This document shows, piece by piece, positions 52,819 through 60,577 of a stretch of 64,000 bases of DNA. A program made the position numbers and the translations under genes. The stretch comes from DAIPKP01 sp964545875 (GTDB taxonomy: Bacteria > Synergistota > Synergistia > Synergistales > Aminiphilaceae). The DNA lies in contig CAZJHH010000009.1 of NCBI GenBank assembly GCA_964545875.1, forward strand, positions 47,425 through 111,424, given 5' to 3'. The notes beneath the pieces were generated by a model. It was not told where the DNA came from. It did not search any database and worked only from the letters and a program-made list of their open reading frames with translations. Numbering within the stretch: position 1 is the first letter of the stretch; every line of letters starts with the position of its first letter.

Positions 52819-54464
52819 AGGGACGCCTCCTTCGATATGGTGATTTCCTGCATGCCTTTGGAAAACTCCTCCGCCAGTTCCCGAGCCCGCCGCATTCCCA
52901 TGCCGGCCCCTTCCCAGGCCACCGCAGGGGCGTATAGATCTTCCCGGGGGCTGTAGATTACCCGGGTAATGCCGTACTTTTCCGGATTCCGCCCTACCGG
53001 GGAATCCGGAAAGAGAATAAAGGGGTTGAACTGACAGGTGGCGGAAAGCCCCTTCTCCCGATGTTTTCGAAGACGCCGGAAGCCTTCCCGCGCCTCTTCC
53101 TCGGTCTCCGAGGGGAAACCCAGGATCACGTAAAGAAAGGTATCCATGCCTCCCCAGGCGAGATCCATAAGATTCTTATCGATGAGTTTTTCCGTTATAC
53201 CCTTGTCCATGAGCTCGAGAATACGGTCGTTGTAGGATTCCAGCCCCAGGAAAAGCCGGGTGCATCCCGCTTCCCGGAGAAGAAGGATTTTGTCCAGAGT
53301 GAGGGAAGGGGAGAAACGAAAATGGGCGTTCCAGAGAAGCTCCACCTTCGAACGAAGCAACTCCTCCGCAAAGCCGAAGAGCACCTCCGGAAGAATGCAG
53401 GCATCCGCAAGGACGAAACCGGAAAAGTCCGTCTTTTCCCGCAACCGAAGCACCTGGGAGCGAAGAAATTCCGGAGGAGGCGCATCGTAGGCGGAGGCAT
53501 AGCCCCGACAGAAGGCACATCGGTTCCACCAGCACCCCCGGGAGAAACGCAGAGGAAGAATGCCCTTCCGGGGAGCGAAAAAGTATTTCCTTTCGGAAAA
53601 ACCCTGAAAATCCGGATCCGGCAAACTCTCGATTTTTTTGGGCTTTTCCGGGGAATTGCGCCGGAGATGCTCCCCTTCCCGCCAGAGAAGTCCGGAAATT
53701 TTCGGATGAGCCGAAATCCCTTCACTCTCATACCGGAGAAGTCGATCCAGAGGTTCCTCTCCCTCTTCCAGAATAACGCCGTCCAGAAGATCGAAAAGCT
53801 CCCCCCCTTGCAGAGAGTGCAGATGATAGGTCGCAAAGGGGCCTCCGAGATAGATTCGTATCTTCCGGAAAGTCTCCTTTGTCAGTCGGGCCAGCCGGAG
53901 GGCGGGGTGGAACTGTTCCGCGAAGGCCACGGAAAGCCCCAGAAGGGGCGCCTGGGATCTCTCCAGATCCGGAAGAAGATGCTCTTCGAAAAAACCCTCC
54001 AGCACGGTATTTGCCGCATACGCCGCCTCCAGGGATTCCCCGAGAGAATAGGGAGACCAGGGGGAGAGATAGCCCAGGGAGTTGCTGGCAGAATCCAGCA
54101 CCACCCGATCGATTCTGCCGAGGGAGATCAGGGAGAGCGTCGCTTCGAAAAGAGCATTTCTCTCGCCGGGAGAGTCGATCTTCTCGGGGGTGTTCAAATG
54201 GAGAAGCCGAGGCCCCAGAAGATCAACGAGTTTCCGGGTGCGTTCCGCCCACAACGGGGCTGTTCCGGATTTTTCCAGAAATTCCAGTTTTTCCAAACCT
54301 TTCCGGATTTTCTCCGGAGTTCCCGCAAAACGGATAAACCGGTTGTTTCCGTCCTCGCACCACACCCGGTGTCCTTTGGAACGGAGATATCCCCCCAACA
54401 CGGGAAGGCTGAGATAAGGAGAAGTAGGAGGTCCGAAGGGAGGATAACAGAGATAGAGGCTCAT
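52815..54464 (-). CDS. B12-type radical SAM protein, RiPP paralogue 1
   Basis: A 549-residue radical SAM protein. The N-terminal half has the same PPFGPPTSPYLSLPVLGGYLRSKG opening and a Rossmann-like domain (about 170-270, YLGGPFATYHLHSLQ); cluster Cys at 311, 316 and 319 (GCWWNRCAFC). The SAM-binding GFPSETEEEAR segment is close to that in the other paralogues. It is ATGA-coupled to the glycosyltransferase upstream and to paralogue 2 downstream. The first of three tandem, clearly duplicated enzymes. Confidence 0.9.
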   Translation of the reverse strand: MSLYLCYPPFGPPTSPYLSLPVLGGYLRSKGHRVWCEDGNNRFIRFAGTPEKIRKGLEKLEFLEKSGTAPLWAERTRKLVDLLGPRLLHLNTPEKIDSPGERNALFEATLSLISLGRIDRVVLDSASNSLGYLSPWSPYSLGESLEAAYAANTVLEGFFEEHLLPDLERSQAPLLGLSVAFAEQFHPALRLARLTKETFRKIRIYLGGPFATYHLHSLQGGELFDLLDGVILEEGEEPLDRLLRYESEGISAHPKISGLLWREGEHLRRNSPEKPKKIESLPDPDFQGFSERKYFFAPRKGILPLRFSRGCWWNRCAFCRGYASAYDAPPPEFLRSQVLRLREKTDFSGFVLADACILPEVLFGFAEELLRSKVELLWNAHFRFSPSLTLDKILLLREAGCTRLFLGLESYNDRILELMDKGITEKLIDKNLMDLAWGGMDTFLYVILGFPSETEEEAREGFRRLRKHREKGLSATCQFNPFILFPDSPVGRNPEKYGITRVIYSPREDLYAPAVAWEGAGMGMRRARELAEEFSKGMQEITISKEASL

Positions 54465-56362
54465 GAGAGATACCCCAGAAGGTCGAGTTCCAAGCGCTCC
54501 ACCAGAGAAGAATTTTCCGTCAGAAGACGGGCGTGTTCGATATATTTCCGGGCCTCCTCACGAAAGGCACTTCCTCCTTCCAGAGCCGCTTGTGCTCCCT
54601 GGAGAGCCACTCTTGCGCTCTCCGGAGCATCCGGAAAGGTGCGAAGCCATTGTTCTCCGATCCGCAAAATTTCCCGCATAATCTCCCCTTCCATCCAAGG
54701 GGCCATGCGAAACCCCAAAGAGAGCCATCCCGCCCCCTCCTCCCGTTCTTGCCAGGAATCTTTCCGCTCCTTCCAGATATTCCAAACGCTTTCAAAATCC
54801 TTCTCCAGAAGCCCCACCACACAGCGGACATACCCTTCCAGAGAGGAGAGGGATTGTACCTCTCCGAGAGAGTCCAGGATTTTCCGGGCCTCCACGGCAT
54901 TTCCCCGCTCTCCCAGAACCAGGGCACAAGCGATGCGGGAAGAGCGAAGAGCGTCCTCTTGCAAACCTCCCCAAAGATAGGGGTGCTCCCCTGGAAAAAG
55001 ATCTTTTTCCAGGGGAGATTCCGATTCCGTAAAAGCGCGGGGCCCCATGTCCTCCACCGGCTGGTGGGCGAAAAGGCGCCCCAGGCTTTTTCGCAGACCC
55101 ACTTCCAGAATGCCCTGAATCTCCTCGGCCTCGGAATAGCCGGGAGTGCTTTCTCCCGCCATGCGCCGGAGCCGGCGGGAGCAGTCCCGGCGGTGATATT
55201 CGAAAAGCTTCTCCTCGGAAAGAACGTTCAGCGGAGCGGTACATTCCAGAATCCCCCGGTTTCGAAGACTCTCTGCCAAGGGAGAAACTTTCTCTTCCAG
55301 AGCTTCTTCAAGCATTTTCCGGTACCGAAGCCGCACTTTTTCGGAATTCCAGGGAAAATCCTCACCTTCGGGAAAAATCTTTCGGGGAAAGTCCCCGAGC
55401 ACTTCGAGGGCTTCCGCGATTTTCCAGGAATCCAAAGAGGGAATTTCTTCGGCCCCCTCCCATCGGGGAGAGAGCAGAATTCCCCGGGTTCCCACCACTT
55501 CGGGAAAGGCGCTCCACCGGGTGGCGAGAAGAGGAATGCCCCGGACCAGGGCCTCCGCAGGGGTCTTTCCGAAGGATTCCTCCAGAGAGAGGGAGAGGTT
55601 GCATACCCCCCGGGCGTTGCGGAAGAGCTCCTCCTTGGCACTTCCCGTAACAGTCCCCGGAAAGAGCACTTTCCCTTCCAATCCAAGGCGTCGAACCCGC
55701 TGCCGAAGGGCCAGGTAGTAGGAAAGGGTAGTTCCCCGCTCCTCCTCCACCAGAGGCCCCGCGATCACCAGAGGTGGACTTTCCTTTCGAGAACCCTCCC
55801 GGAACAGAGCGTATCCCTGAATAAGTTGGTGCAGGCATTTTTCCCGCCGAAGACGCCCGAGCACCAGAAAATGCTCTTTTTTCTTTCCCCAGGAGGGGGA
55901 ATTCGAAAGATGTTCCGGAAGAGGTATGGGATGAGGAATTACCCGGATCGCCGGAGCGAGTTCGGGCATAAACCAGCGGATGATCCGAGCCGCATGCTCG
56001 CTGGGAGCCACCATACGATCCCCCGGACGCAGAAGGGACGGAAGAAGCCTCCAGATCCAGGGCATTCCTCCCGGAGCATGAGCTATAAAGAGAAGCTTCA
56101 GGGGGCTTCCGGCGGCATTGCGCAGGGAAAGAAGCCAGGGAATCAGAGGCTGGAGTTCGTAGTTGGGAGAAAAGAAGGCTCCCTCTGCGAAGGGTTGAGA
56201 AAAGAAATCCTTCCAGCATGGGGGCTGTTCCATGGAACGCACCGAAGGATCTCCCTTTTCGAAGGCTTTCCGGAAATTTTCCTCAAAAATTCGGGCGGTA
56301 AGGGCGTTATTCTTCCAGAAAATCCGAAGAATTTCGAGAGCGACCTTCCTTTTCCCAGGCAT
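54461..56362 (-). CDS. GT4-like glycosyltransferase with a helical C-terminal extension
   Basis: A 633-residue protein. Residues about 60-350 form a GT-B glycosyltransferase: FLVLGRLRREKCLHQLIQGYALF (start of the nucleotide-sugar domain) and the EX7E-like ESFGKTPAEALVRGIPLLAT. Residues about 380-633 are a helical, repeat-like extension (possible TPR) with no known catalytic motif. Located between tfuA and the radical SAM genes and coupled to the latter. It suggests the peptide is glycosylated, although sugar and acceptor residue cannot be read. Confidence 0.85.
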   Translation of the reverse strand: MPGKRKVALEILRIFWKNNALTARIFEENFRKAFEKGDPSVRSMEQPPCWKDFFSQPFAEGAFFSPNYELQPLIPWLLSLRNAAGSPLKLLFIAHAPGGMPWIWRLLPSLLRPGDRMVAPSEHAARIIRWFMPELAPAIRVIPHPIPLPEHLSNSPSWGKKKEHFLVLGRLRREKCLHQLIQGYALFREGSRKESPPLVIAGPLVEEERGTTLSYYLALRQRVRRLGLEGKVLFPGTVTGSAKEELFRNARGVCNLSLSLEESFGKTPAEALVRGIPLLATRWSAFPEVVGTRGILLSPRWEGAEEIPSLDSWKIAEALEVLGDFPRKIFPEGEDFPWNSEKVRLRYRKMLEEALEEKVSPLAESLRNRGILECTAPLNVLSEEKLFEYHRRDCSRRLRRMAGESTPGYSEAEEIQGILEVGLRKSLGRLFAHQPVEDMGPRAFTESESPLEKDLFPGEHPYLWGGLQEDALRSSRIACALVLGERGNAVEARKILDSLGEVQSLSSLEGYVRCVVGLLEKDFESVWNIWKERKDSWQEREEGAGWLSLGFRMAPWMEGEIMREILRIGEQWLRTFPDAPESARVALQGAQAALEGGSAFREEARKYIEHARLLTENSSLVERLELDLLGYLS

Positions 56363-56374
56363 GAAAAAGAGGCC

Positions 56375-57766
56375 TCACGCCTTGCGGGGATCGTCCGAGA
56401 AGATCCCTCCCAAACGTCGCCGCAACCTTTCCCGAGCGAAGATCTGCCGCAGCACGCTCCCCGTACCGAGCCCCATCTCCTCGCACCAGGCCGTAAAGTT
56501 TCGATCCAGGGACGAAGGCGTTCCCTCCTTCATAAAGGAGGTGAGATACTCCTCGGCCCTTCCCGGAACCGTAGCCTCCCCGCGAAGATCCTCCTTCAGA
56601 AGCCGAAGCATCGTTTTCTGCTCCCCCGCCCCCTGGGCGCAGGTCTCGTAAAGCCCCTCGAGACGCAGAACATCCAGCAGAGATTGTACGGGAGTGCCAA
56701 AGTGTTCCACCGTAACGAACCAGTGCCGCAATCGGCCGAGAAGAGCTTCCTCCTTCATGAGCCGCCGGAACTCCGCCTCGTCGAGATGATTTCGCCGCAG
56801 CCATTCCTCCAGGCTCTCGGGAGTGGTAATACTTCGCCTGCGCCGGAATCGGAGGGCTTCCCGTTCCACTTCCTCGGAAGAGACCTCAAGTTCCAGATGT
56901 CGGGCGAACTCCAATCCCAACCGGCGGTTGAGGCCGTGTCGGGCCAAAGAAAAGCCCTCGGACATCTCCAGTACCCCCCATGCGGCAATCTCTCCCGAAG
57001 TAACTTTCTCGTCCTTCACAGAGCGGGGGCACTCCTCTTCGAGAATACGCCGGAAGATATGGGATGTCTCCCAGGAATTACGGAAAATTCCTCCGGTCCT
57101 CTCCGGAGCTTTCTCTTTTTCCAGGTATTTCAGAAGCACCAGAGCGTCTTCTCGTAGGAGATCCACCCGGTTGCGTGTAAAAGCCTTTTCCAGTTCCGCT
57201 CTTCGGGGTTCGCCGAAGAGCCCTCGCTCCTCCCCCTTCGACAATAGGCTTTCGAAAGAACGTTCCTTGTAATGGAGACTTCGGGCGATCTCGTGAAGGG
57301 CATTCTTTTCCTCCTTCGACAATTCCCCCCGGAATTCGCATTTTTCCAGAGTACTCTGCACGTTCACCAGAGGCTCTCCAAGGCGTATCCACTCTCCCTG
57401 ATCCCGGCAGAAGCGAAAAGGGGCCGCCACAGCGTCGTCCCTTTCGAGAATTCCCTCCCGGTAAAGCCGGAAGATTTCCCCCACCCCTTCCATGCCGAAA
57501 GGGCACAATTCCGCCGCCCGGATGGCTCCTATACCAGAGCTTCCCACCACCCGAAGGCCTCGGCGAAGGGCATGAAGGATCTCCTTATGCCACACCAGGG
57601 GGCCCGAAGCGTAATCCTCTCCGTCGATAAGAACCAGTGTGTCGTAGCCTTCCCGAACCGCCCAGAGGAGATCCCCCTGTCGGGCGGGGGGATAGTAATC
57701 TCCCGGCAAAATCTCTTTTGCCAGGAAATGAGGCAGGCTGGGGCCCAGAAAAACGGCGGTTCTCAT
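56375..57766 (-). CDS. TfuA-like protein (YcaO partner)
   Basis: A 463-residue TfuA-family protein. The core (about 1-180) has VFLGPSLPH, YYPPARQGDLLWAV, VLIDGEDYASGPLVWHKEIL, VVGSSGIGAIRAAEL and FGMEGVGEIFRLY, all TfuA marks. The remaining 280 residues are a helical extension. TfuA proteins work with YcaO enzymes to install thioamides (methanogen McrA, thioviridamide), probably by handling a sulfur donor. Coupled to YcaO by an ATGA overlap. The pairing predicts thioamidation in the peptide backbone. Confidence 0.9.
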   Translation of the reverse strand: MRTAVFLGPSLPHFLAKEILPGDYYPPARQGDLLWAVREGYDTLVLIDGEDYASGPLVWHKEILHALRRGLRVVGSSGIGAIRAAELCPFGMEGVGEIFRLYREGILERDDAVAAPFRFCRDQGEWIRLGEPLVNVQSTLEKCEFRGELSKEEKNALHEIARSLHYKERSFESLLSKGEERGLFGEPRRAELEKAFTRNRVDLLREDALVLLKYLEKEKAPERTGGIFRNSWETSHIFRRILEEECPRSVKDEKVTSGEIAAWGVLEMSEGFSLARHGLNRRLGLEFARHLELEVSSEEVEREALRFRRRRSITTPESLEEWLRRNHLDEAEFRRLMKEEALLGRLRHWFVTVEHFGTPVQSLLDVLRLEGLYETCAQGAGEQKTMLRLLKEDLRGEATVPGRAEEYLTSFMKEGTPSSLDRNFTAWCEEMGLGTGSVLRQIFARERLRRRLGGIFSDDPRKA

Positions 57767-59013
57767 GATTCCCCTCCTTTCCGGGCAAAGCGGAGCCCCC
57801 GCTCTCCCGGAGCGTAATGATGCATCCGCCATCCTTCCAGGCCGGGCACGAGAATGCGAAGCACCGGAACCCCCAAAGCGGGATCCGTGAGATCCCACAA
57901 GAGCACCCGGAAAAGTCCCGCCTCTCGAAGCCGCTCCAAAAGCAGATGCACATCTTCCTGAAAGGTGAGAGCTTCGTCACAGGAGGGCAACTCCGACACC
58001 TCCTGAAGCCTCGCTCCCCGGGAATGCAGGCTTTCCCGGGCTCCGAAGGCCACCCCGTACTGAGTTTCGAGAGAGGCTCCGTCGTGCCCTCCGAAAAGGT
58101 AAACGCAACGTCCCTGGGCGGCTTCGGTAAGAGCCCTGGCTATGGCTATCTCCGGATTCAGATGAGTTCCCCTGCCGTGATAAACCCCGTATTCGGGATA
58201 CCGTTCGTCCCGAAGATAACACGCATAGGTGGGCACCCGGGTATCCACGGTACAATCCAGCAGAAGCACCTCCACTCCTTCTCGATGGCACGTCTCCAGA
58301 AGTTCCTCCAGAAGAGGGTGGGTCAAAAGTTTACGGGGCACCCGGCATCCGGGAAGAGAAATGCCCCGGGATCGGTTGTAGAGTTCCCAGCAGGTCACCG
58401 CATCCCGCTCGATGCACTCGTAAAGCCCCGAACAGAGGGCCTCCACGAAGCTGTTTCCTGCGGAAAGGCCGTTGGAGGTACATTGAAAGGATTCGGTTTC
58501 TCCCGGAAGATCCCGTTGAAAGGAGAGACGTACCAGATGAAGGGGGGCGAAGACCTCCTCCTGTTCCATGAGATCCCATCCCAAAACCCAGCGTTCCGGC
58601 CGTTCGGGAGAAAAAAGATGGTTCTTCTTCAATGCCAAAAGATGCAGGGGAATTTTAGGCCCCTCCAGGTTTTTCCAGGAAGTCCGTACCGAAGGAAGCT
58701 CACAGCTCTCCCCGCAGTGCCGCTCTATGGCTTCCATCATGCCCGAAATTTTAGCCTGCAGGAGGGTCGCTCCCTTTCCCCAGGAATAGACCTGAATGGG
58801 CGAAAGAGGGCGAACCACCCCCGTCACGGGGATGCCGAGACGATCCGCCCCGGTAATGTCCGCCACCCGAGTTACCCCGATACGGGGCATCAGAGGATCG
58901 ATGCGCCGGTACGTCTCCTCAAGGGAAGAACCCCGTCCCGCTCCGGGAAGGGCCTTTTTATCGGAATAACAGGGAAGACCTCGAAAAAAAACGGCATCCG
59001 TGGAAGGCGCCAT
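57763..59013 (-). CDS. YcaO-domain enzyme
   Basis: A 416-residue ATP-dependent backbone-modifying enzyme. The ATP-site motifs are all visible: KISGMMEAIERH (about 88-99), SNGLSAGNSFVEALCSGLYE with CIERDA (about 180-205) and RALTEAAQGR (about 293-302). The C-terminus ends RKGGES and is not proline-rich as in azoline-forming YcaO (PxPxP). With TfuA alongside, this argues for thioamide formation rather than heterocyclisation, but an E1-like protein is also in the operon. An AAAGGAGG site precedes the ATG. First enzyme gene after the precursor. Confidence 0.93.
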   Translation of the reverse strand: MAPSTDAVFFRGLPCYSDKKALPGAGRGSSLEETYRRIDPLMPRIGVTRVADITGADRLGIPVTGVVRPLSPIQVYSWGKGATLLQAKISGMMEAIERHCGESCELPSVRTSWKNLEGPKIPLHLLALKKNHLFSPERPERWVLGWDLMEQEEVFAPLHLVRLSFQRDLPGETESFQCTSNGLSAGNSFVEALCSGLYECIERDAVTCWELYNRSRGISLPGCRVPRKLLTHPLLEELLETCHREGVEVLLLDCTVDTRVPTYACYLRDERYPEYGVYHGRGTHLNPEIAIARALTEAAQGRCVYLFGGHDGASLETQYGVAFGARESLHSRGARLQEVSELPSCDEALTFQEDVHLLLERLREAGLFRVLLWDLTDPALGVPVLRILVPGLEGWRMHHYAPGERGLRFARKGGES

Positions 59014-59077
59014 AAAAAAATCCTCCTTTACAGGGAAAATTGATTTCCGACTTCAAGGAAGAAACGAAAGCACAAGA

Positions 59078-59096
59078 AAGGATCCTTCGGCAGGGA
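59078..59096. repeat. Left arm of a 19-bp inverted repeat flanking the precursor gene
   Basis: AAGGATCCTTCGGCAGGGA on the plus strand; its exact complement lies at 59462-59480. It contains the 10-bp palindrome AAGGATCCTT and sits between the precursor stop and the YcaO start. Confidence 0.95.
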
Positions 59097-59111
59097 AAAG
59101 ACGAGAATAAA

Positions 59112-59402
59112 TCAGATGGCCGCCGCCGCCGCACCAATCGCCGCTCCCGCGGCGGTACCCGTAGCGCTCACCCAGTCGGAGGCTCCACCGCCCGCCACCG
59201 CCTGAAGATCCTCCTCACCGATCTTCTGGGGGCCTCCGCTGATACCTGCGGCCTCTTTCAGCTCCACCTTGGTGAAATCAAATCCCTTGTCCTCCACGAT
59301 CCGTTTGCGGGCATCGTCAGAGGAAGCATTTTCAAGTTTTTTTCGAAAATCTTCGTCACCCTTAACCATTTCCAGGAATTTCTTGGCGCTCTCTACGGAC
59401 AT
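59112..59402 (-). CDS. RiPP precursor with Nif11-type leader
   Basis: A 96-residue peptide. Residues 1-50 are a Nif11-type leader (MSVESAKKFLEMVKGDEDFR with downstream DDARKRIVEDKGFDFT). A linker ends in EEDLQAVAGG, a double-Gly site for the C39 exporter. The 24-residue core after Gly72 has no Cys: it starts GASDWVSATG and continues as an Ala/Gly-rich hydrophobic tail with Gly at 82, 86 and 90 (GxxxGxxxG zipper). Ser 75, Ser 79, Thr 81 and Thr 83 are the hydroxyl residues. ATG at 59402 is chosen for the AAGGAGG site 7 nt before it. The bioactivity of the product is unknown. Confidence 0.92.
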   Translation of the reverse strand: MSVESAKKFLEMVKGDEDFRKKLENASSDDARKRIVEDKGFDFTKVELKEAAGISGGPQKIGEEDLQAVAGGGASDWVSATGTAAGAAIGAAAAAI

Positions 59403-59461
59403 GTGCACTCCTCCTTACAATTATGGGAATGAAAAGCTCTAGGTTCGACGTTTTCTATCGA

Positions 59462-59480
59462 TCCCTGCCGAAGGATCCTT
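59462..59480. repeat. Right arm of the 19-bp inverted repeat
   Basis: TCCCTGCCGAAGGATCCTT on the plus strand, the exact complement of 59078-59096. It lies in the 5' untranslated region of the precursor, right behind the putative promoter. Confidence 0.95.
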
Positions 59481-59487
59481 GAAGAGA

Positions 59488-59493
59488 ATCATA
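59488..59493 (-). promoter_or_regulatory. Possible -10 of the RiPP operon promoter
   Basis: TATGAT on the minus strand just outside the right repeat arm; the -35 (TGGCAA at 17 nt) is weak. Transcription would start inside the repeat. No better promoter is visible in this gap. Confidence 0.4.
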
Positions 59494-59589
59494 CTCTTGT
59501 TAGCTCCGCTTTGCCATCAAATAAGGTGTTACAGTGCCAAAACGATGTATTTTTCTTTTTTCTTCTGAAAACCTCCGGCAAAAATATTC

Positions 59590-59595
59590 TATAAT
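59590..59595 (+). promoter_or_regulatory. Possible -10 of the PAS-GGDEF gene promoter
   Basis: A consensus TATAAT on the plus strand about 45 nt before the start, with only a weak -35 (TGAAAA). Divergent from the RiPP operon. Confidence 0.5.
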
Positions 59596-59640
59596 GAACC
59601 AACACATATAACCCTACCCACAGGAGGAGGAAAAACACTC

Positions 59641-60552
59641 ATGGAAGACCGGACACATGATCCTCATAATTTCGGAGAAATTCTCGAAAGCATGGAAGAA
59701 GGGGTCTACTTTACGGACCGCTCTCGGGTCATTACCCGCTGGAACAAAGCGGCGGAGCGGATCACGGGCTATGCTTCCGAAGAGGTTCTGGGAACCTCCT
59801 GCAAGGACAACCTGCTCGTACACGTGGATGAAACGGGAAATTCCCTCTGTCTGGGAAAGTGCCCCCTGGCATATACCATGGAGAACGAACATCCCCGGGA
59901 AGCCAAGGTCTACCTGCACCACAAGGAGGGACACCGGGTTCCGGTAATGGTACGCGTTCTGCCCCGGCGGAATTCCCGGGGAGACGTGGTGGGAGGAATC
60001 GAACTCTTCACGGACTTGAGTGCCCGGGAGAGTTTGGAATTCCAGGTGGAGCAGCTTCGCCAGCTCGCCATGCTGGATCCTTTGACGGGGCTTCCCAACC
60101 GGCGGTATCTCGAAAGCCGCATGGAAGGAATGCACCGGGAGTCCCTGGCAAGCGGCATTCCCTGGGGGGTGCTCTTTTTCGACATCGACCGGTTCAAACG
60201 AGTAAACGACACCTACGGTCACGACGTGGGGGACAAGGTACTCTCCATGGTAGGCAAAACGCTCTCCCTTTCGACGGGGCACTTCGATACCATCGCCCGC
60301 TGGGGAGGAGAGGAGTTTGCGGGGATTTTTCCCAACGTCACGCTGGAATCCCTTCGGGAAACCGCGGAACGCTTCCGGCTCCTGATAGCCCATTCCTGGA
60401 CCGATCTGGAGGCGGTGCATATCAGTGTTACCGTTTCCATCGGGGGAACCGTGGCAGCCTCAAATGAGACTCCCCAAGAAACGGTGCGCCGGGCGGACAA
60501 GCTCATGTACCGAAGCAAGGAGGAAGGGCGCAACCGAAGCACCCTGGAATAA
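59641..60552 (+). CDS. PAS-GGDEF diguanylate cyclase
   Basis: A 303-residue soluble protein that should make cyclic di-GMP. An N-terminal PAS sensor (about 8-125, FTDRSRVITRWNKAAERITGY) leads to a GGDEF domain (about 140-300): DPLTGLPNRRYLE, FFDIDRFKRVNDTYGHDVGDKVL and the active site GGEEF at about 222-226. The inhibitory I-site Arg is missing (GHFD in place of RxxD), so product feedback may be absent. A GGAGGAGG site precedes the start. Divergent from the RiPP operon, which may mean shared regulation. Confidence 0.95.
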   Translation: MEDRTHDPHNFGEILESMEEGVYFTDRSRVITRWNKAAERITGYASEEVLGTSCKDNLLVHVDETGNSLCLGKCPLAYTMENEHPREAKVYLHHKEGHRVPVMVRVLPRRNSRGDVVGGIELFTDLSARESLEFQVEQLRQLAMLDPLTGLPNRRYLESRMEGMHRESLASGIPWGVLFFDIDRFKRVNDTYGHDVGDKVLSMVGKTLSLSTGHFDTIARWGGEEFAGIFPNVTLESLRETAERFRLLIAHSWTDLEAVHISVTVSIGGTVAASNETPQETVRRADKLMYRSKEEGRNRSTLE

Positions 60553-60577
60553 GGATCTCCGGAAGGAAAGAACCCGA

